Below are positions 38,028-47,836 of a stretch of 64,000 nucleotides of DNA, in pieces; position 1 is the first letter of the stretch, and every line of letters begins with the position of its first letter. The notes beneath the pieces are model-generated. The model made no database searches. It worked only from the letters and a program-made list of their open reading frames with translations, and was not told the DNA's origin. Origin of the DNA: Massilia niastensis DSM 21313 (GTDB lineage Bacteria; Pseudomonadota; Gammaproteobacteria; Burkholderiales; Burkholderiaceae_D); contig NZ_KB908107.1 of assembly GCF_000382345.1 (NCBI RefSeq), forward strand, positions 1 to 64,000. Reading direction: 5' to 3'. Both the position numbers and the translations under genes were made by a program.

Positions 38028-39175
38028 ACGAATTGCCCAATAATCCAGACCAATCCCAGGCCCCGGGGACCGCTCCCGCGCCGGGTCTCCCGAAGGCCGA
38101 CCAGGCCGGCGCGCCGCCGCGCGCGCCTGGCCGGAGCCTGTTCCAGACCCTGCAGCAGCCGCTGCCGCTGGCGGTCGTCGCGCTGGCCGTGCTGCTGGCG
38201 GTGCAGACGATCTCGTCGCACAGCCGCATCAACTCGCTGCGCCGCGACATGGCCAGCAGTTTGCAGAAGGGCAATGCCGTCAATGCCGAGACGGCCGCGC
38301 TGGCGCGCGACGTGTCGGACCAGTCCAAGGAACTCCAGGTCAAGGTGGGCGTGCTGGAAAGCCGCCAGAGCGAAGCCCAGAGCCAGCAGCTGGCGCTGGA
38401 ACAGCTGTACCAGGACCTGTCGAAGAACCGCGACGAATGGGCGCTGTCCGAGATCGAGCAGGTGCTCTCGACCGCCAGCCAGCAGCTCCAGCTGGCCGGC
38501 AACGTGCAGGGCGCGCTGATCGCGCTGCAGAACGCCGACCGTTCGCTGTCGCGCTCGGACACGCCGCAATTCCTGGTCATCCGCCGCGCGATCGCCGGCG
38601 ACATCGAGCGGCTCAAGGCCACCCCGGCGGTCGACATGGCCGGCGTCGCGCTGCGCCTGGACAACGTGATCGCCCAGGTCGACGAGCTGCCGATGGTGTC
38701 GAGCGAGCAGCCGCTGCTGCCGGCCGCGCCGGTGCGCGGCAGCCGCAAGGCGGAGGCCGCGTCCGCGAAGGCGGCCGATACGGGCGCGCTGAGCTTCGGC
38801 GAGCGCTTCACCCAGACCTGGCGCAACTGGAGCCAGGACATGTGGGATGACGTGCGCCAGCTGATCCGGGTGCGCAGCGTGGACACGCCGGAAGCGCTGA
38901 TGCTGTCGCCGGGCGAATCGTATTTCGTGCGCGAGAACCTCAAGCTGCGCCTGCTGAACGCCCGCCTGGCGCTGTTGTCGCGCAACGAGGCGACCTTCCG
39001 CGACGACCTGGGCACCGCGCAGGAGACCCTGCTCAAGTATTTCGATACGCGCGCGCGCGCCACGCAGCAGGCCCAGGCCGCGCTGCGCCAGGTGCAGGCC
39101 AACAACCTGCAGATCGAGATGCCGACCCTGGCGAACAGCCTGAACGCCGTGCGCAACTATAAAGCGAAGCAATAA
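38024..39175 (+). CDS. hemX: HemX-like membrane protein
   Basis: A 383-residue protein with a disordered, Pro-rich N-terminal arm, one transmembrane helix (about residues 45-65, LPLAVVALAVLLAVQTI), then a long coiled coil and a helical domain in the periplasm. Though often labelled uroporphyrinogen-III C-methyltransferase, the family lacks a SAM-binding fold, and no methylase motif is visible here. It starts with an ATGA overlap with hemD and is followed 3 bases later by hemY, the standard order. Confidence 0.92.
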   Translation: MNELPNNPDQSQAPGTAPAPGLPKADQAGAPPRAPGRSLFQTLQQPLPLAVVALAVLLAVQTISSHSRINSLRRDMASSLQKGNAVNAETAALARDVSDQSKELQVKVGVLESRQSEAQSQQLALEQLYQDLSKNRDEWALSEIEQVLSTASQQLQLAGNVQGALIALQNADRSLSRSDTPQFLVIRRAIAGDIERLKATPAVDMAGVALRLDNVIAQVDELPMVSSEQPLLPAAPVRGSRKAEAASAKAADTGALSFGERFTQTWRNWSQDMWDDVRQLIRVRSVDTPEALMLSPGESYFVRENLKLRLLNARLALLSRNEATFRDDLGTAQETLLKYFDTRARATQQAQAALRQVQANNLQIEMPTLANSLNAVRNYKAKQ

Positions 39176-39178
39176 GAC

Positions 39179-40387
39179 ATGCGTTTACTCCTCTGGTTAG
39201 TCGCGCTGATGGCCGCCGCCATCGGCATCGCCGTGACCGCGCGCTTCAATCCGGGCAATGTGGTGCTGTTCTATCCGCCGCACCGGATCGACATGTCGCT
39301 CAACCTGTTCGTGGTGCTGCTGGCGGCGCTGTTCGTGGTGCTGTACGGCCTGGTGCGGGCGATCAACGCGACCCTGAAGATGCCGGTCAAGGTTTCCGCC
39401 TACCGCCAGCGCAAGCGCGAGCGCGAGGGCAACAAGGGCTTGCGCGATGCGCTCAAGGCGCTGTTCGAGGGCCGCTTCGGCCATGCCGAGAAGGCGGCGA
39501 TGCGCGCTTCCGAACTGCCCGAGAATGCGGGTTTGGCGTCCCTGATCGGCGCGCGCGCCGCGCACCGCATGCGCGAACCGGCGCGCCGCGACGCCTGGCT
39601 GGCCGGGGTCGCGCACGATCCCGCGCTCAAGACGGCGCGCCTGATGACGGTCACCGAACTGCTGGTCGACGACCACCAGCCGGAGGCGGCCCTGGAAGCG
39701 GTCGCCGAACTGAATGCCAGCGGCCAGCGCCATATCCATGCGCTGCAGTGGGCGATGAAGGCCAACCAGCAGGCGCGCAACTGGCCCGAGGTGCTGCGCC
39801 TGGTGCGCATCCTCGACAAGCGCAAGGCGCTGCATCCGGCGCTCTCGACCCGCCTGCGCGAAATGGCCTACGAGGCGCTGCTGGGCGAGGGCGGCCACGA
39901 TCCGGAATCGCTGCGCCGCACCTGGTCCACCGTGCCGGCCGCCGACCGCTGCGTGCCCTACATCGCGGCGCGCGCGGCGACCGCCTTCAATGCGCGCGGC
40001 CTGCACGACGAGGCGCGCGCGATCGCCGAGGACGCGCTGAAGGCGAACTGGGACGAGCGCGTGGTGCGCGCCTACCGCGACGCGGCCAGTCCGGCCGGCT
40101 CGCCCTCGCTGCTGGCGCAGATCGAAAGCTGCGAAACCTGGCTCAAGGCGCGCCCGACCGATCCCGAACTGGCCCTGACCCTGGGTTCGCTGTGCCTGAA
40201 ACAGAAACTGTGGGGCAAGGCCCAGCGCTACCTGGAGCAGGCGCTGTCGGATGCGACCGAGGCGCCGATGGTGCGCGAAGCGCACCTGAAGCTGGCGCAG
40301 ATGCACGAGGCGCTGGGGCAGGAGCAGGAAGCCGCGAACCATTATCGCCAGTGTGCGCTGGCGAGCATTCTCGACAAGGCCAGTTGA
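39179..40387 (+). CDS. hemY: HemY-like TPR membrane protein
   Basis: A 402-residue protein with two N-terminal transmembrane helices (about 2-20 and 40-62), the HemY_N signature GNVVLFYPPHRIDMSLNLFVVLLA, and a TPR-like helical domain to the end. It is a protein of late haem biosynthesis whose exact role is unsettled. It is not related to the protoporphyrinogen oxidase of Gram-positives that shares the name. It is last in the hemC-D-X-Y operon; a TATAAT at 40436-40441 separates it from ppa. Confidence 0.92.
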   Translation: MRLLLWLVALMAAAIGIAVTARFNPGNVVLFYPPHRIDMSLNLFVVLLAALFVVLYGLVRAINATLKMPVKVSAYRQRKREREGNKGLRDALKALFEGRFGHAEKAAMRASELPENAGLASLIGARAAHRMREPARRDAWLAGVAHDPALKTARLMTVTELLVDDHQPEAALEAVAELNASGQRHIHALQWAMKANQQARNWPEVLRLVRILDKRKALHPALSTRLREMAYEALLGEGGHDPESLRRTWSTVPAADRCVPYIAARAATAFNARGLHDEARAIAEDALKANWDERVVRAYRDAASPAGSPSLLAQIESCETWLKARPTDPELALTLGSLCLKQKLWGKAQRYLEQALSDATEAPMVREAHLKLAQMHEALGQEQEAANHYRQCALASILDKAS

Positions 40388-40480
40388 AGCACAGCATTGC
40401 CCACCGCTGCGCCGCACAAGCCATGCCTGTTTCGCTATAATGACGGTCTTATTGAATCTTCAGCAACCAAGGACTGATCC

Positions 40481-41020
40481 ATGAGCTTGAACAACGTTCC
40501 AGCCGGCAAAGATGTGCCGAACGACTTCAACGTCATCATCGAAATCCCGATGAACGCCGACCCGGTCAAATACGAGGTCGACAAGGACAGCGGCGCGATC
40601 TTCGTCGACCGCTTCATGGGTACCGCCATGCACTACCCGTGCAACTACGGCTACGTGCCGCAGACCATCGCCGACGACGGCGACCCGTGCGACGTGCTGG
40701 TGATCACCCCGTTCCCGCTGCCGCCGGGCGTGGTGGTGCGCTGCCGCGCGCTGGGCGTGCTGAAGATGACCGATGACGGCGGCGGCGACGCCAAGGTGAT
40801 CGCGGTGCCGGTCGAGAAGGTTCTGCCGATGTACAAGAAGATCCAGAAGCTGGAAGACCTGGAAGAGCTGCGCCTGCAGCAGATCCAGCACTTCTTCGAG
40901 CACTACAAGGACCTGGAGCCGGGCAAGTGGGTCAAGATCGAAGGCTGGGCGGACGCCGAAGCCGCCAAGGCCGAGATCACCAGCGGCGTGGCCGCATTCA
41001 AGAACAAGGCCCAGGCCTAA
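40481..41020 (+). CDS. ppa: Inorganic pyrophosphatase (family I)
   Basis: A 179-residue soluble enzyme hydrolysing pyrophosphate to two phosphates with Mg2+. The metal-binding signature DDGDPCDVLVI (near residues 65-75) and the CNYGYVPQT and EIPMNADPVKYEVDK substrate-contact segments are intact. The length is normal. AAGGA lies ahead of the ATG, and a TATAAT at 40436-40441 may drive it independently of the hem operon. A terminator follows. Confidence 0.97.
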   Translation: MSLNNVPAGKDVPNDFNVIIEIPMNADPVKYEVDKDSGAIFVDRFMGTAMHYPCNYGYVPQTIADDGDPCDVLVITPFPLPPGVVVRCRALGVLKMTDDGGGDAKVIAVPVEKVLPMYKKIQKLEDLEELRLQQIQHFFEHYKDLEPGKWVKIEGWADAEAAKAEITSGVAAFKNKAQA

Positions 41021-41037
41021 GCCTCGGCCAGCCAGCG

Positions 41038-41072
41038 AAAAGGCCGGCGCCCGATGGGCGGCCGGCCTTTTT
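41038..41072 (+). terminator. Rho-independent terminator of ppa
   Basis: AGGCCGGC (41041-41048) and GCCGGCCT (41061-41068) form the stem core, flanked by AAAA on the left and TTTTT on the right. It starts 17 bases beyond the ppa stop. Confidence 0.88.
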
Positions 41073-41132
41073 GCTTTTCCGGGCCGCTACCGGCCGCTAC
41101 CGCGCGGTGCGGGGCGGCGTGGCCGGACCCCG

Positions 41133-42068
41133 TTATGGTGCGAGGGGAATCACGTCGTCGCCCGGCATGGGCCGGCACCCGGCGCCCAGCTGCTCCCAGC
41201 CGCGGTGCACGACGATGCGCTGCTGGTCATGGCACAGCTCGACGCGCCGGGCCTGCGGCGCCTGGCGGCGCACGAAGCCCTCGATGGCATCCGGCACGCT
41301 CACGTGCAGCGCGAGCGCGTGGATGTCCTCCACCGGGTGGTCGTTCATGTGCAGCAGGGGCACGAACTGCCCGGCGAACATCAGCAGGTGCGAGGGCACC
41401 TTCACCGGCCCGGCCGTGTAGCCTTGCCCACGCAGCCATTCCTGCGCGTGTTCGCGCGCCGGATTGCGCGCGGCATCGCCAGTTGCAGCGGGCGCGGCAT
41501 CCTGGCCATCGAGGCCGCCCCAGGCGCTGGCGATCAGCTCCGCCACCCACTGGTTGCAGTTCTGGTAGCGCGTGCCGTAGGCATATGCGTTCGCGCTGTA
41601 TTTCCCGGCCAGCAGCGCCAGTCCCAGGCGCTTGTCCAGGGCGGCCTGTTCCAGCTGCGCGCTTTCTTCATCGGGCAGGAACACCAGCGAGATATGGCCC
41701 CGCGACGGCGCGTCGGCCCCGAGCGCGAAGCCGGAGACGCCCTGGTCGAACAGGCGCGGGACCGACTCGTCGCAGGCATAGTAGAGCTGGCGCACGGCCC
41801 AGGGGCCGCCGGGATTGTCCCTGAGGGCGATGCCGGCGTGCGAATACAGCAGGCCGAAGCGGCTCAGGTCCAGGCCCGCGCGCGCGATCAGGGCGACGCG
41901 GGCGCCGGAACGCGCCAGTTCCTGCTTGATGACGCCGGCGAAGCGCAGCACGCGGTCCTGGTCCGCGGCGGTGATGTCGTTCGACCGCTCGCAGAAGGCC
42001 GGCATGCCGGCCCACGCCCCCGCGCTCGCGCACAGGGCGAGCGCGGCGACGCTCAAGCGCTTGAACAT
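41133..42068 (-). CDS. DUF2145 family exported protein
   Basis: A 311-residue protein with a signal peptide (MFKRLSVAALALCASAGAWA). The mature part shows SHAGIALRDNPGGPWAVRQLYYACDESVP, then NCNQWVAELIASAWGG near 180. Together these hint at a papain-like (NlpC/P60-like) Cys/His arrangement, as suggested for DUF2145. The function is unknown. It follows a Ser-rich exported protein whose stop overlaps this start by one base (TGATG), so the two are co-translated and probably act together in the periplasm. Confidence 0.82.
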   Translation of the reverse strand: MFKRLSVAALALCASAGAWAGMPAFCERSNDITAADQDRVLRFAGVIKQELARSGARVALIARAGLDLSRFGLLYSHAGIALRDNPGGPWAVRQLYYACDESVPRLFDQGVSGFALGADAPSRGHISLVFLPDEESAQLEQAALDKRLGLALLAGKYSANAYAYGTRYQNCNQWVAELIASAWGGLDGQDAAPAATGDAARNPAREHAQEWLRGQGYTAGPVKVPSHLLMFAGQFVPLLHMNDHPVEDIHALALHVSVPDAIEGFVRRQAPQARRVELCHDQQRIVVHRGWEQLGAGCRPMPGDDVIPLAP

Positions 42069-42532
42069 CAGATCGTGACTTGCTTCGAGCCCAGTTCGCG
42101 GTACCAGTCGTCCTGCAGCGCGAGGAAGAACGGACGCTTCGTGTCCACGTGCGCGAATTCGTAGCCGTACACGCGCTCGTTGACCTGGACCAGTTCGCCC
42201 TTGCTCACGCCGCGCTCCGCCAGCGCGCGGTCGGGCACGTCGAGGTAGAATTCCTGGGGCGGGCCGCTGGCGACCGCGCGCAGGGTCATGCGGGTGGTAT
42301 TCGCCTTGGCCGGCGCCTGGGCGATGTCGATCACGCGGTACTGGCCGGCGGCGACCTTGTCGTCGCCGCCGGAGCTGTCGCTCGATGCGCTGATCGAATC
42401 GGAGACGCTGGCCGACGATGCCGATCCGGCGCTGGACGCCGACGAGGTGAAGCTGTCGGCGTGGGCCGGCAGGGTGCAGGCGGCGGTGAACATGGCCAGG
42501 CAAATGGCGCGGGAGAAGATCGAGTTAGTCAT
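42068..42532 (-). CDS. Small exported protein with serine-rich linker
   Basis: A 154-residue protein from ATG 42532 with a signal peptide (MTNSIFSRAICLAMFTAACTLPAHA). A Ser-rich, low-complexity stretch of about 30 residues follows, then a compact domain (GQYRVIDIAQAP, FYLDVPDRALAERGVSKGELVQVNERVYGYEFA, ALQDDWYRELGSKQVTI). It resembles no family I can name. Upstream in-frame codons give no better start. It overlaps the DUF2145 gene by one base, and the pair is a conserved-looking unit of unknown role. Confidence 0.75.
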   Translation of the reverse strand: MTNSIFSRAICLAMFTAACTLPAHADSFTSSASSAGSASSASVSDSISASSDSSGGDDKVAAGQYRVIDIAQAPAKANTTRMTLRAVASGPPQEFYLDVPDRALAERGVSKGELVQVNERVYGYEFAHVDTKRPFFLALQDDWYRELGSKQVTI

Positions 42533-42783
42533 AAGGCAATTTCTTAAGCAAAGTAAATGACCTCTATGGTACAGGCCCCACGGGTTGCTGAGAAGACTCG
42601 CGGGAGGCAGGCGTTGTTCTTCGGGCGGGGGCAGTCCTATGGGTTCATTCGACGCGACTTCATAACTTCTATGCTTTGGGCATATGGCGGATTGTATAAT
42701 TGGCATCTCGGTCTAAAGTGCGGACGGCCGAGTGGAAGCTTTCGCATGACCGAACCCGCGTCCAATCACAGCAGACCACGCCG

Positions 42784-45339
42784 ATGTCTTCGCCTCCTTC
42801 GAACCGCCTTCCCGATGCGCATCAGTCTTTCCAAAAAGTGCTGGAATCCCGTGGACTGAACGATAGTGTCGAAAGAAGCGTACTTTCGTTTCTGCAGGAT
42901 CGCATCCGGGACGTCATTTTCGTACTGGAGGTGACGCCGCAGGATCAATACCGGTTTATTTACGTGAACGCGGCGTTCGAGGCTGCGACGGGTCTTCCGC
43001 CAACGGCTGTTGTCGGCAAATTTGTGGAAGAAGTGATTCCGCCCGAGTCCATCGCCCTGGTGCGATCGAAGTATCGACAGGCAATCGAGACAGGACAAAG
43101 CGTCCATTGGGATGAGGTGTCCGACTATCCCACGGGCACCAAGGTCGGAGAGGTCACAGTCACGCCAGTCCTGTCTCCCCAGGGAGCATGTGTCACCCTG
43201 ATCGGCACCGTGCATGACGTGACCGAACGGCATCGCGCTCAGGAACATCTCGCGGAACTGGAAGAACGCTCCCGCCTCGCCCTGGAAGCGTCGGGCTCGG
43301 GCTCCTTCGACTGGCATGCCGATACCGGCCAGGTCGTGCTGTCCAAGCAGTGCCGCCATATCCTGGGCTTCGTGTCGGAAACCGTGGATGTCGCCACGGG
43401 TACGCTGGACCGCCTGGTGCACCCGGAAGACATTCCCAGGGCGGTCGCCACGCTCCGGCAACTGGGCTCGGGGGAAGCGTCCACCTTTTCGCTGGAGATC
43501 CGGATGCGTCACCTGTACGGGCACTGGATCTGGCTGCGCTGCCAGGGCCGCGCACTGCAGGGAAGCGACGGCAGCGTATTCCGGATCTTCGGCGCCATCT
43601 CCGACATCACCCTGGCCAAGGAGGCCGAAGCGGCGATGGAGCGCGCCTCGCTGGTGTTCGCCCACAGCAGCGATGCGATCGCCATTGCCGATGCCGCCGG
43701 CCGGATCATCATGGTCAACCCGGGGTTCACGCGCATGCGCGGCTACCGGGAAGAGGAAATCGTCGGGCGCACTTCCGATTTCTACAACGCCGACATGGAG
43801 CGGGAGAGCCACTACGACGTCTTCCGCTCCCAGGTCCTGGCCACCGGCCACTGGAAGGGCGAGATCTGGAGCCGGCACAAGGACGGGCACCTGATTGCGG
43901 AAGAGCGTTCGGTCACCGCCGTCAAGACCGCCAGCGGGGCGGTGCGCAACTACATCGAGATCGCCAGCGACATCACGCGCGCCAAGAAGGACGAGGAACT
44001 GCTCTGGCAGCAGGCCAACTACGACAGCCTGACCGGCCTGCCCAACCGGCACCTGTTCCTGGACCGCCTGCGGCAGGCGATCAAGAACTGCCATCGCGGC
44101 GAACATCCTGCGTTTTCGCTGCTGTTCATCGACCTGGACCAGTTCAAGGAAGTCAACGACACGCTGGGACATTCCGTGGGCGACCAGTTGCTGAAGGAAG
44201 CGGCGCAGCGTCTCTTGCGCTGTACCCGCGCTACCGACACCGTTTCACGTCTCGGGGGCGACGAGTTCACTGTCTTGCTGGTTGATATGCATAACCTGGA
44301 GAATGAAGACGCCTATGTGATCGAGCGGATAGCCCATGACATCATTGACATCATGTCACAGCCTTTCCACATCGAAGGGGAATCCTTGCATCTGTCGGCA
44401 AGCATCGGCGTCACCCATTTCCCAGGGGATGCCTGCGATGCGGAGAGCCTACTGAAACATGCCGACCTGGCGATGTACGAGGCGAAGAAACTGGGACGCA
44501 ACCGCTTTGCATACTTCTTGCCTGCGATGCAGGAGCGGGCGCACTACCGGCGACGAATGAGCGACGACCTGCGACTGGCAATGCAGCGGGACGAACTGCA
44601 ACTGCATTATCAGCCTATCGTCGAGTTAGAGACCGGAAAGATCGTCAAGGCGGAAGCATTATTGCGCTGGCGGCATCCCGAGCGCGGCTGGATCAGTCCT
44701 GTCGAGTTCATTCCGCTGGCAGAGGAGACCGGTCTCATTGTCGAAATCGGGGAGTGGACTTTTCATACGGTCGTAACGGACGCCGTGCGCTGGATACAGC
44801 AGCTGGGCCAACGCATCCAGGTCGGCGTTAATGTCTCGCCGATGCAGATCGCCAAAGGAGGAGAAAGCTGCGCCAGGTGTATGGCATTCCTCATGTCCCA
44901 AGGGTTACCGCCGCACTCGATTGTTGTTGAAGTTACTGAAGGATCGCTGCTGCAGCACGACCGGACGGTAGAAGATCAGCTCCGGCAGCTAGCCGAACAC
45001 GGCGTCGCATTGGCCCTCGACGACTTTGGGACTGGATATTCGTCACTATCATATATCCAGCAGTACCAGTTCGAGTTCCTGAAAATCGACCGCGCTTTCG
45101 TCGGCAACATGAAGACGGGAAGTACGCAGCTAGCCCTGTGCAAGACCATCATCGCCATGGCGCATGCGCTGAACATGCGCGTCATCGCCGAGGGGATCGG
45201 AGACGAGCATGAAGCGGAACTGCTGCGGCATGCGGGATGCGACTTCGGTCAAGGCTACTTCTTCTACAAACCCATGCCTGCGGAGTCGCTCGAGCACCTG
45301 CTTCTGGCGCAACGTGCCGCCAATGGGCGTGGCGCCTGA
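42784..45339 (+). CDS. Cytoplasmic PAS-PAS-PAS-GGDEF-EAL c-di-GMP protein
   Basis: About 851 residues and no membrane segment. There are three PAS/PAC sensors (about 40-160, 165-285 and 290-410), with PAC ends such as VTLIGTVHDVTERHR, FRIFGAISDITLAK and NYIEIASDITRAK. GGDEF follows (LGGDEF near 490) and then EAL (AEALLRW near 622; DDFGTGYSS loop). Both motifs look active. It likely senses a cytoplasmic signal such as redox or small ligands. A TATAAT at 42695-42700 may be the -10 box. Part of the gene (about 44300-45100) is less GC-rich than the rest. Confidence 0.92.
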   Translation: MSSPPSNRLPDAHQSFQKVLESRGLNDSVERSVLSFLQDRIRDVIFVLEVTPQDQYRFIYVNAAFEAATGLPPTAVVGKFVEEVIPPESIALVRSKYRQAIETGQSVHWDEVSDYPTGTKVGEVTVTPVLSPQGACVTLIGTVHDVTERHRAQEHLAELEERSRLALEASGSGSFDWHADTGQVVLSKQCRHILGFVSETVDVATGTLDRLVHPEDIPRAVATLRQLGSGEASTFSLEIRMRHLYGHWIWLRCQGRALQGSDGSVFRIFGAISDITLAKEAEAAMERASLVFAHSSDAIAIADAAGRIIMVNPGFTRMRGYREEEIVGRTSDFYNADMERESHYDVFRSQVLATGHWKGEIWSRHKDGHLIAEERSVTAVKTASGAVRNYIEIASDITRAKKDEELLWQQANYDSLTGLPNRHLFLDRLRQAIKNCHRGEHPAFSLLFIDLDQFKEVNDTLGHSVGDQLLKEAAQRLLRCTRATDTVSRLGGDEFTVLLVDMHNLENEDAYVIERIAHDIIDIMSQPFHIEGESLHLSASIGVTHFPGDACDAESLLKHADLAMYEAKKLGRNRFAYFLPAMQERAHYRRRMSDDLRLAMQRDELQLHYQPIVELETGKIVKAEALLRWRHPERGWISPVEFIPLAEETGLIVEIGEWTFHTVVTDAVRWIQQLGQRIQVGVNVSPMQIAKGGESCARCMAFLMSQGLPPHSIVVEVTEGSLLQHDRTVEDQLRQLAEHGVALALDDFGTGYSSLSYIQQYQFEFLKIDRAFVGNMKTGSTQLALCKTIIAMAHALNMRVIAEGIGDEHEAELLRHAGCDFGQGYFFYKPMPAESLEHLLLAQRAANGRGA

Positions 45340-45359
45340 CAGGGTCGCCGGATTCCAGG

Positions 45360-45710
45360 CTACCTGCCTGCCACCCGGGGCTTGGCTTTGGCGCGTTTCT
45401 TCGCCTTCGGCAGCGGCATCAGTTCAGCCGTTTCCACGAGCAGGCGGCGCAGCGCATCCGGATCGTCCAGCAGTTCGTCGGCGATCGGGTAATCCTTCGC
45501 GCCGGGATAGGGCGGACCCTGGGGCAGGTCCGGCGCAAGGGTCGCCACGGCGCGCGATGGCTTGATGAAGAGGCTGTTGTCGCAGGCAAACGCAACCACC
45601 TTCCCGTCCAGGTAGAGCGCATATTCGCCGAACAGCCTCTTGCAGGTCAGCCGGCTGCCCACGCCGGCGATTTCGGTGATGTAGTCGACGAAGCTCCGTT
45701 CGGTTGCCAT
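45360..45710 (-). CDS. TfoX N-terminal domain protein
   Basis: A 116-residue protein matching the TfoX_N domain alone: FVDYITEIAGVGSRLTCKRLFGEYALYLDGKVVAFACDNSLFIKPS, plus a basic tail (PKAKKRAKAKPRVAGR). Full TfoX/Sxy, a competence regulator, has an additional C-terminal domain that is missing here, so a role in competence cannot be assumed. It starts 16 bases after livM on the same strand and may be read from the same transcript. Confidence 0.85.
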   Translation of the reverse strand: MATERSFVDYITEIAGVGSRLTCKRLFGEYALYLDGKVVAFACDNSLFIKPSRAVATLAPDLPQGPPYPGAKDYPIADELLDDPDALRRLLVETAELMPLPKAKKRAKAKPRVAGR

Positions 45711-45726
45711 GTGTTCCCCCGGCCAG

Positions 45727-46803
45727 TCAGCGCCGCGCGAGATAGCTGCGCAGCCGCAGCTTGCCCACGATCCCGATCGGGAAGAAATAGATCGACAGGA
45801 TGAACAGCACGCCCAGCCACAGCATCCAGCGGTCCGGGTGCAGGGCGGCGGCCAGCATCGGCACGGTTTCCATCGCGTTTGAAGCGTGCGCCATCAGTTC
45901 CTTCAGGTAGTTCTGCGCGAGGATGAACAGGGCCGCGCCGACCACCGCGCCGTACATCGTGCCCATGCCGCCGATGACGACGATCAGGAGGATGTCGGTC
46001 ATGACCTCGAAGCCGAGCGAGGTCTTGGGCCCGACATAGCGCAGCCACAGCGCCATCAGCGCGCCGGCCAGCGCCGCCACCAGCGCCGCCAGGCAGTTGG
46101 CCCAGATGCGGTACACCATGGTGCGGTAGCCGAGCGCCTCGGCGCGGAACTCGTTCTCGCGGATCGCCTGCAGCACGCGGCCGAAGGGTGAATTCACGAG
46201 GCGCAGCAGGAACAGGAACAGCACCAGGCAGCCGAAGAACACCAGGTAATAGGCGAGCAGCTTGCCGTCGATCGAACGCCCGAACACCTCGTTCTCGACC
46301 AGCTGGAAACCGGGCGACAGCACTTCGGGCACGCTGAAGGTGATGCCGTCCTCGCCGCCGGTGAAGTCGGACAGCTGCGAGGCCAGCACCGCGAACGAGG
46401 ACGCCACCGCCAGGGTGATCATCGAGTAGAAGATGGCGCGCACGCGCAGCGCGAACAGGCCGACCACCAGCGCCAGCAGCAGCGCCACCACCAGGGCGAT
46501 GCCAAGGCCGGCGAGGGCGGCGCTCCAGGTCGGCTCGTCGACGCGCGCCAGCCCGAGGCCGATGCCGTAGGCGCCGATACCGTAGAACATGGTGTGCGCA
46601 AACGACACGATGCCGGTGTAGCCGAGCAGCAGGTCGTACGAGGCCACCAGCACGATGTAGACGCAGATGGTCGCCGCCGTGTTGAGCGGGCGCGCGCCCG
46701 AGGTCAGGAAGGGCGCGAACGCCAGTCCCACGAGGATCAGGAGCAGCACCGCGGTGAGCGTGCGGCTGCGCGGCATGTCGCCGGAAAGAAGCTGGTGCAG
46801 CAT
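45727..46803 (-). CDS. livM: Branched-chain amino-acid-type ABC transporter permease (LivM)
   Basis: A 358-residue inner-membrane permease with about nine or ten hydrophobic segments. The LivM/HAAT signatures GYTGIVSFAHTMFYGIGAY near residue 60 and RVLQAIRENEFRAEALGY near 210 (cytoplasmic loop that docks on the ATPase) are clear, and GMGTMYGAVVGAALF follows. It pairs with the adjacent LivH-type permease. It starts 3 bases after livH ends. The substrate class is probably amino acids or amides; it cannot be specified. Confidence 0.93.
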   Translation of the reverse strand: MLHQLLSGDMPRSRTLTAVLLLILVGLAFAPFLTSGARPLNTAATICVYIVLVASYDLLLGYTGIVSFAHTMFYGIGAYGIGLGLARVDEPTWSAALAGLGIALVVALLLALVVGLFALRVRAIFYSMITLAVASSFAVLASQLSDFTGGEDGITFSVPEVLSPGFQLVENEVFGRSIDGKLLAYYLVFFGCLVLFLFLLRLVNSPFGRVLQAIRENEFRAEALGYRTMVYRIWANCLAALVAALAGALMALWLRYVGPKTSLGFEVMTDILLIVVIGGMGTMYGAVVGAALFILAQNYLKELMAHASNAMETVPMLAAALHPDRWMLWLGVLFILSIYFFPIGIVGKLRLRSYLARR

Positions 46804-46805
46804 GG

Positions 46806-47828
46806 TCAACCCCGCATTTTCGAATACAGTCCGGCCGGACGCCACAGCAGGATCGCGATCATCAGGACGATGTTCGAGACCAGCGCGACCTTCGGCGCCA
46901 GGAAGCCGGTGTAGTTGGCGACCAGCGCCATCAGGAGCGCGCCGATGAAGCAGCCGCCCACCGAACCGAGCCCGCCGATGATGATGACGATGAAGATCAT
47001 GACGATGATCTCGCCGCCCATCGCGGCCGACAGGGTTTCCTTGTACAGGCCCCACATCATGCCGCCCAGGCCGGCCAGCGCCGAGCCGGCCGCGAACACC
47101 GCGACGAACAGGCGGCGGATGCGGTAGCCGAGGCTCTCCACCATCTCGCCGTTCTCCACGCCGGCGCGGATCAGGAGGCCGATCTTGGTGCGGTTCAGGG
47201 TCAGGAACATGGCCGCGAACACGACCAGGCCCACGACCACGGCGACCAGGCGGTACTTCTCGATCGCCGCGTCGCCCATCAGGATCGCGCCGCGCAGCGC
47301 GGTCGGCAGCGGCAGGGCGATGGTCTCGGCGCCCCAGATCACGTGGATCAGCTGCTCGGCGACGATCATGCCGCCCATGGTGACCAGGATTTGCTTCAGG
47401 TGCTGGCCATACACCGGCATGATGATGAGGCGCTCGAAGGCCCAGCCGAGCAGCCCGGTGACGAGCATCGCCACCGTCACGGCCAGGGCCAGCACGCCCA
47501 GGTTGATCAGGAGCGAGTCCATCTCGAGCCAGCCGCGCATCGGCAGCAGCACCAGGGTGGCGGCGTAGGCGCCCACGGACACGAAGGCACCATGGCCGAA
47601 GTTCAGCACGCTCATCAGGCCGAACACGAGGGTCAGGCCGCTGGCCATGATGAAGATCATCATGCCCATCGCCAGGCCGGCGACGGTCAGGGTGACCCAG
47701 GTGGGGAAGCTGCCGACCAGCGGCAGCATGGCCAGCATCAGCGCCGGCACCAGCAGCAGCGGCGCGATGTCGCGCCTGGCCGCCGGCAGCGGGCTATTCG
47801 CGCCGGCAAGGGGAAGGGTTGCGCTCAT
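46806..47828 (-). CDS. livH: Branched-chain amino-acid-type ABC transporter permease (LivH)
   Basis: A 340-residue permease. GLTLVFGLMSVLNFGHGAFVSVGAY near residue 65-90 is the LivH signature; IGLLIRAGVENGEMVESLGY near 225 is the ATPase-docking loop; GGLGSVGGCFIGALLMAL near 285 completes it. An N-terminal 20-residue arm precedes the first helix. It lies 8 bases after livF and 3 before livM, inside one operon. Confidence 0.93.
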   Translation of the reverse strand: MSATLPLAGANSPLPAARRDIAPLLLVPALMLAMLPLVGSFPTWVTLTVAGLAMGMMIFIMASGLTLVFGLMSVLNFGHGAFVSVGAYAATLVLLPMRGWLEMDSLLINLGVLALAVTVAMLVTGLLGWAFERLIIMPVYGQHLKQILVTMGGMIVAEQLIHVIWGAETIALPLPTALRGAILMGDAAIEKYRLVAVVVGLVVFAAMFLTLNRTKIGLLIRAGVENGEMVESLGYRIRRLFVAVFAAGSALAGLGGMMWGLYKETLSAAMGGEIIVMIFIVIIIGGLGSVGGCFIGALLMALVANYTGFLAPKVALVSNIVLMIAILLWRPAGLYSKMRG

Positions 47829-47836
47829 GGTGGTTC

